Positions 59,888 through 64,000 of a DNA stretch of 64,000 bases are shown here, piece by piece. Each line of letters opens with the position of its first letter. The stretch's first letter is position 1. The stretch spans positions 372,001 to 436,000 of the forward strand of contig CAWBNG010000003.1 in assembly GCA_963790075.1 (NCBI GenBank). Reading direction: 5' to 3'. Origin of the DNA: CAYOUV01 sp963790075 (GTDB lineage Bacteria > Chloroflexota > Anaerolineae > Anaerolineales > Villigracilaceae). Below the pieces are notes generated by a model that searched no databases, was not told the DNA's origin, and saw only the letters and a program-made list of their open reading frames with translations. The position numbers and the translations under genes were made by a program.

Positions 59888-60796
59888 ATGGATATTGCAA
59901 TGATCGGTTTAGGAAAAATGGGCGCCAACATGGCAGCACGCTTATTGCGTGGCGGTCACCGCGTGGTGGCTTATGATGTCAACGAAAAAGCCATCCAGGC
60001 CGCAGAAAAAGAAGGCGTGCAAGGTGCGCGTACGCTCGACGAGGTCGTCAAGGCCCTCAAGGCGCCGCGCAGTGTCTGGGTCATGGTTCCATCGGGAAAG
60101 ATCACCGATGACACCATTCAATCGCTCTCAGAGAAACTGGAGCGAGGCGACACGGTCATCGATGGCGGGAACTCAAACTACAAAGACACAATTCGCCATG
60201 CTGAATTATTATCCGCCAAAGGTATTGAAATGCTCGATTGCGGCACCAGCGGCGGCGTATGGGGGCTCAAGGAAGGCTACGGCATGATGGTCGGTGGGCC
60301 GGCCGAGGTCGTCGACCGTCACCGTTCCGTTTTCGATACCCTGGCACCCGGCAAGGACAAAGGCTGGGGACACGTCGGTCCCAACGGCGCAGGACACTTT
60401 GTCAAGATGGTGCATAACGGGATCGAGTACGGCCTGATGCAGGCGTACGCCGAGGGTTTCGAGATCATGAAATCCAAAAAAGAGTTCGAGCTCGACCTGC
60501 ACCAGATCGCGGAAATCTGGCGCTTCGGCACCGTGATCCGCTCCTGGTTGCTGGATTTGACCGCCCTGGCGCTCGAAAAAGACCCGACCCTGTCCGACAT
60601 CCAGCCCTGGGTGGCCGATTCGGGTGAGGGCCGCTGGACGGCATTCGAAGCGATCGACCTGAATGTGCCGGCACCGGTCATCACGCTGGCGCTGCAAATG
60701 CGCCTGGCCAGCCGCGACGAGGAGAATTACAGCGCCCGTCTGCTGGCCGCGATGCGCAATGAGTTCGGCGGGCACGCCGTCAAACACGAGGAATAG
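59888..60796 (+). CDS. gnd: 6-phosphogluconate dehydrogenase, decarboxylating (short GndA/YqeC type)
   Basis: 302 residues. The Rossmann site MIGLGKMGANMAARLLRGGH at the N-terminus and the substrate blocks DGGNSNYKDTIRH, DCGTSGGVWGLKEGYGMMVG and HFVKMVHNGIEYGLMQ fit the short, about 300-residue form that often uses NAD. It makes ribulose 5-phosphate, CO2 and NAD(P)H. The gene follows pgl by 67 bases with GGAGG before the ATG and precedes zwf by 3 bases. Confidence 0.94.
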   Translation: MDIAMIGLGKMGANMAARLLRGGHRVVAYDVNEKAIQAAEKEGVQGARTLDEVVKALKAPRSVWVMVPSGKITDDTIQSLSEKLERGDTVIDGGNSNYKDTIRHAELLSAKGIEMLDCGTSGGVWGLKEGYGMMVGGPAEVVDRHRSVFDTLAPGKDKGWGHVGPNGAGHFVKMVHNGIEYGLMQAYAEGFEIMKSKKEFELDLHQIAEIWRFGTVIRSWLLDLTALALEKDPTLSDIQPWVADSGEGRWTAFEAIDLNVPAPVITLALQMRLASRDEENYSARLLAAMRNEFGGHAVKHEE

Positions 60797-60799
60797 CCC

Positions 60800-62296
60800 A
60801 TGAGTAACCAGAAGAACAACCTTCCCACAACGATTGTCATCTTTGGCGCCTCCGGCGATCTGACACAGCGCAAGCTGATCCCTTCGTTATTTAACTTGTT
60901 TCGCAAAGGACGTCTGCCGGAGAAATTCCGCATCATGGGTTTCGCCGGGACACAATACGACGACCAGAGCTTCCGCCTGCACCTGCGACAGGGCATGGAC
61001 CAATTCGCTTCCTACGAATTCAAAGATGAAGAATGGCAGGCTTTTTCCAAGAACATCCATTACCATACCGGCAACTATAAAAAACCGGAAGCTTTTAAGA
61101 TCTTCCACGATTTCCTGTGTGTATGGGAAAAAGGGGCGGCAAACCGGCTGTTTTACTTGGCCATCCCGCCTTCGCTCTTCCCAATCGTGATCGAGAATTT
61201 GGGCCAGACCGGCCAAACGGACGAAAACGCCGGCTGGCGGCGGGTGGTGATCGAGAAACCCTTCGGTACCGATTTAGCCTCGGCTGAAGCCTTGAATAAG
61301 CAAATTCATAAAACACTCAAGGAAGATCAGATCTACCGCATCGACCACTACCTGGGCAAAGAGACGGTGCAGAACATCTTGATGTTCCGTTTTGCCAATA
61401 CCATCTTCGAGCCACTATGGAACCGCAACTACATCGACCATGTGCAGATTACAGTCTCCGAGACAGTCGGTGTCGGCCATCGCGGCGGGTACTACGATGG
61501 GATCGGCGTGCTGCGCGACATGTTCCAGAACCATCTGATGCAACTGTTGACGCTGACAGCCATGGAACCGCCCTCATCGTTCAATGCTGACGCGCTGCGC
61601 AATGAAAAGGTCAAAGTGCTGGGGTCGATCGAGCCGACCAAAGGCAAGGACGTCGCGCTCAACACCGTCCGCGCGCAGTACAAAGGATACCTCAAAGAGC
61701 AGGACGTCGATCCGCATTCGGTTACACCCACCTTCGCCGCCGTGCGTTTCGCCATCGATAACTGGCGCTGGCAAGGCGTTCCCTTCTACTTGCGTTCAGG
61801 CAAGATGCTGGCTGAAAAGATATCCCAGATCATCATCCAGTTCAAGCAGCCGCCGCACATGATGTTTCCCAATCAACTCGGAAAACAGATGACCCCCAAC
61901 GCCCTGGTCCTGTATTTGCAACCGGACGAAGGCATGCACCTGCGTTTTGAAGCCAAGGTCCCGGATACGGTGGCCGAGATGCGTTCGGTGGACATGGAGT
62001 TCCACTACGCCGACACCTTCGGTCCGATGTCGATCCCCGAATCTTACGAACGGTTGATCCTGGATTCCATTCAGGGAGACGCCGCGCTCTTCACCCGCGC
62101 CGATGAGGTGGAAAAAGCCTGGGGTCTGATCGACCCGATCCTGCACGCCTGGAGCAATCTTAAACAACCCGAACTGCAGACCTACAAACCGGGCAGCTGG
62201 GGGCCGGAGGCTTCAGACCAATTGCTCGAGCGGGACGGGCGTCACTGGATGCGCGGCAGCAGCGAGCACATTGACCATACCGCCCAAGGCAGTTAA
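60800..62296 (+). CDS. zwf: glucose-6-phosphate 1-dehydrogenase
   Basis: 498 residues. The coenzyme site is VIFGASGDLTQRKLIPSLF, the substrate motif YRIDHYLGKETVQNILMFRF contains the catalytic histidine, and EKPFGTDLASAEALN is also conserved. It oxidises glucose 6-phosphate to 6-phosphogluconolactone and makes NADPH, the first step of the pathway completed by pgl and gnd just upstream. The order pgl-gnd-zwf is unusual only in that the first enzyme comes last. A strong terminator follows. Confidence 0.95.
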   Translation: MSNQKNNLPTTIVIFGASGDLTQRKLIPSLFNLFRKGRLPEKFRIMGFAGTQYDDQSFRLHLRQGMDQFASYEFKDEEWQAFSKNIHYHTGNYKKPEAFKIFHDFLCVWEKGAANRLFYLAIPPSLFPIVIENLGQTGQTDENAGWRRVVIEKPFGTDLASAEALNKQIHKTLKEDQIYRIDHYLGKETVQNILMFRFANTIFEPLWNRNYIDHVQITVSETVGVGHRGGYYDGIGVLRDMFQNHLMQLLTLTAMEPPSSFNADALRNEKVKVLGSIEPTKGKDVALNTVRAQYKGYLKEQDVDPHSVTPTFAAVRFAIDNWRWQGVPFYLRSGKMLAEKISQIIIQFKQPPHMMFPNQLGKQMTPNALVLYLQPDEGMHLRFEAKVPDTVAEMRSVDMEFHYADTFGPMSIPESYERLILDSIQGDAALFTRADEVEKAWGLIDPILHAWSNLKQPELQTYKPGSWGPEASDQLLERDGRHWMRGSSEHIDHTAQGS

Positions 62297-62302
62297 TTCA
62301 CG

Positions 62303-62333
62303 ACGAGCCGGACAATGTCCGGCTCGTTTTTTT
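62303..62333 (+). terminator. intrinsic terminator after zwf
   Basis: ACGAGCCGGAC, a 3-base loop and GTCCGGCTCGT form an 11-bp stem followed by a run of seven T. It lies 7 bases after the zwf stop and 30 bases before the end of the convergent CBS gene. Confidence 0.95.
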
Positions 62334-62362
62334 CTGCGATAAAATTCCAAATAAATCTACGG

Positions 62363-62800
62363 TCAGCGTCCGCCGCCGGTGATATAGTGCTCGAGCTGTG
62401 AGATCAGGAATTTCTGCGTATCGACCATACCTTTGAGCGCATCGCGCACTGAGATCAACCCGACCAACTTTCCATTCTCAAAGACGGGCAGGTGGCGGAT
62501 GTTCTTGTCAAGCATAACTGCCAGGCATTCTTCCAGCGGTTGGTCCGCTTCGACGTAGACCACCTTTTCAGTCATGATTTCCCTGACTTGCGTCTCGCGA
62601 ACCGTTTTGCCCTGTAATTCCACTTTTCGAGCGACGTCACGCTCTGAAAGAATACCAACCACATCCTCCCCATTCATCACCAACATGGCGCCAACGTTTT
62701 TCTGCGCCATTTTATCAAGCGCCTGATAGACGGTCGCATCGGGTGAAACCGACCAGATTTCATTCCCCTTTTTGCGGATCAAATCACGAATCGCATCCAC
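62363..62800 (-). CDS. CBS-pair domain protein
   Basis: 145 residues containing two CBS domains back to back: the first around ATVYQALDKMAQKNVGAMLV and GILSERDVARKV, the second around QPLEECLAVMLDKNIRHLPV and LVGLISVRDALKGM. CBS pairs bind adenine nucleotides and act as energy sensors, alone or for a partner. No partner is fused. GGAG precedes the ATG. A terminator separates it from the upstream Nramp gene, so it is probably its own unit. Confidence 0.92.
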   Translation of the reverse strand: MDAIRDLIRKKGNEIWSVSPDATVYQALDKMAQKNVGAMLVMNGEDVVGILSERDVARKVELQGKTVRETQVREIMTEKVVYVEADQPLEECLAVMLDKNIRHLPVFENGKLVGLISVRDALKGMVDTQKFLISQLEHYITGGGR

Positions 62801-62881
62801 CGCAATCTCCTTTCAATCAATAATAAATTGACCACAATCACCAGTATAGTAGCAAATCTAACGACTTGCAAGAAAATCGGT

Positions 62882-62919
62882 AAAAAAAAGCCGGGTCTTT
62901 CCTGGTTAACCCGGCTTTT
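62882..62919 (-). terminator. intrinsic terminator of the Nramp-family gene
   Basis: On the minus strand, AAAAGCCGGGT and ACCCGGCTTTT pair over 11 positions across a 12-base loop, with eight T residues at the end (62882-62889 read in reverse). It lies 12 bases after the Nramp stop. Confidence 0.93.
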
Positions 62920-62930
62920 CCCAAAAAGTG

Positions 62931-64000
62931 TCACCATTTGAAAATTACAGCCGCTACCGTCAGGGCTGAAGCGATCACGATCAGCACCGACGAAACAGCC
63001 GAGAAATACTTCTGAAAATTATTGTTGGCATGAGTCCCCATCAGGTTGTGACTGCTGGTCAGCTTTATCAGGTAATAAAAAACCAACGGCAGGATCATGG
63101 CGTTCAAGATCTGGGTAGCCACAGCCAATTGGAAGAGCGAGACACCCGGGATCAAGATCATCAGCGCAGCAAAGACCAACTGGGCGATGAATAAAATGTA
63201 AAAGGTTTTGCTCTGCTGGAAATCCGAATCCAGACTGCCCGATAGGCCGAAAAACTCCGAAAAAGCGTAGGCTGTCGAGAGCGGCACGATCACCAGTCCC
63301 ATGAAGGCCGCCGCCAGGATCCCGACCGCGAACAATACTCCCGCCAACTGACCGGCAAAGGGTTGGATCGCCAGCGCCGCCTGCTCGCCCGAGGTCAATT
63401 GGATGCCATGCACGAACAACGTCGAGGCCGTAGCAACGATCATGAAGAACGAGAAGAAATCGGTCAGCAGCGCGCCCCAATAGGTTTCTAACTGGGAATA
63501 GAAAATCGTATCGTTTTCCATCTTCTTGTCGAAGGCAAAACTGCTGATAAAGAATTGCCCCCAGGGAGTAATGGTCGTTCCCAGCACACCCATACCGATG
63601 ATCAGGTAATTGCGGGTGTACTCGCGCGTCCACTCCACGCCGTGCGGGTAGACAAGGTTGCTCAATGCCAGCCCCCAATCGGGATGAGCTTTTACAGCCG
63701 AGATGATGTAGGTCAGGTAGAAGAGCGAGACCAACAGCATGATGTTCTGAGTCTGCTTGTAGTTGCCTTTCGCGATAAACAAAAACGCCAGCAGCAGTAT
63801 GCCAATCAGGAAAGGCCAGGTTGGGATATTGAGCATATGACTGGTCGTTTTGATGGCGGATATCTCGACCGTGATTGTGCCCAGATTGGCGATCACCAGT
63901 CCGAGAAAAATGAAGAGCGAGACTTTGACCCCGTACTTTTCACGGATCAGGTCGGCCAATCCGCGGCGCGTGATCAGGGTCAGGCGCATGCCCATTTCCT
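62931..64000 (-). CDS. Nramp-family metal transporter, N-terminus outside the window
   Basis: At least 356 residues; the gene runs past position 64000, and ATGs near 63995 are internal. The text EMGMRLTLITRRGLADLIRE is the family block after membrane segment 3, and about nine further hydrophobic segments follow. The DPGN motif of segment 1 is outside. In segment 6, where manganese transporters have MPH, this protein has GTTITPWGQFF. Loss of the methionine is a feature of the group that moves magnesium or other hard metals (NRMT-like), so manganese transport is doubtful. Assignment of the metal is an inference. Confidence 0.85.
   Translation of the reverse strand, partial: EMGMRLTLITRRGLADLIREKYGVKVSLFIFLGLVIANLGTITVEISAIKTTSHMLNIPTWPFLIGILLLAFLFIAKGNYKQTQNIMLLVSLFYLTYIISAVKAHPDWGLALSNLVYPHGVEWTREYTRNYLIIGMGVLGTTITPWGQFFISSFAFDKKMENDTIFYSQLETYWGALLTDFFSFFMIVATASTLFVHGIQLTSGEQAALAIQPFAGQLAGVLFAVGILAAAFMGLVIVPLSTAYAFSEFFGLSGSLDSDFQQSKTFYILFIAQLVFAALMILIPGVSLFQLAVATQILNAMILPLVFYYLIKLTSSHNLMGTHANNNFQKYFSAVSSVLIVIASALTVAAVIFKW

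Noticed and set aside
1..64000. tRNA or rRNA genes, insertion sequences, prophage genes
   Set aside because: None was recognised; all intervals above 100 bases were read and hold only the promoters, hairpins or spacers listed.

Overview
The window looks like a piece of a Chloroflexota chromosome, most likely class Anaerolineae. The evidence is the gene mix (zinc-type S14, F420-type luciferase-like oxidoreductase, UMF1 transporter, many lipoproteins with Thr/Pro-rich linkers, selenocysteine formate dehydrogenase) and the sequence character of the proteins. This is an inference from protein character; no marker was compared with a database. No rRNA, tRNA, CRISPR array, insertion sequence or phage gene was seen.

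Positions 1-24645 are one long minus-strand block of translation and transcription genes: rpoB, the str group (rpsL, rpsG, fusA, tuf), the S10 group (rpsJ to rpsQ), the spc group (rplN to secY, adk, map), and the alpha group (rpmJ, rpsM, rpsK, rpsD, rpoA, rplQ, truA, rplM). Two usual members are missing: rpoC is not between rpoB and rpsL, and infA is not between map and rpmJ. Good sigma-70-type promoters precede rpoB, rpsL and rpmJ.

Positions 24646-34700 hold housekeeping genes: a UMF1 transporter, divergent thrC/thrB, an MprF-like lipid-modifying membrane protein, dcd, an M23 lipoprotein, a formiminotransferase-cyclodeaminase fusion, and two small proteins. Positions 34832-40833 form a formate dehydrogenase locus: fdhD (frameshifted), a NuoE-NuoF fusion diaphorase subunit, a catalytic subunit whose in-frame TGA is read as selenocysteine (a SECIS hairpin follows), and a rubrerythrin-type protein. 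The operon starts with a promoter carrying a Rex/CRP-like operator.

Positions 40907-46607 hold three tandem LysM-M23 lipoproteins and a triple-SH3 lipoprotein. Positions 46662-50294 (minus) form an eight-gene operon led by an ECF sigma factor and a zinc anti-sigma factor, followed by thiol-redox proteins (Zn ribbon, two-domain protein disulfide oxidoreductase, glutaredoxin, NifX-like protein, TlpA, OsmC). Divergent from it is an unusual fusion of a cyclic-nucleotide-binding domain directly to a NifU-type Fe-S scaffold domain, with no DNA-binding domain. This redox/Fe-S neighbourhood is the best candidate for an undescribed system.

Positions 51281-54336 are three LiaF-like envelope genes and a secreted lipoprotein. 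Then come hypE, a YigZ protein, a frameshifted F420-type oxidoreductase, an AlkZ-related protein, and an operon of an acyltransferase with the whole oxidative pentose-phosphate branch (pgl, gnd, zwf). The window ends with a CBS-pair protein and a truncated Nramp-family transporter with an altered metal site.

Four conserved genes (rpsJ, rpoB, fdhD, the F420 oxidoreductase) are each broken by what looks like a single-base indel. Because rpoB and rpsJ are essential, sequence error is the simplest reading, and frames near these sites should be treated with care.
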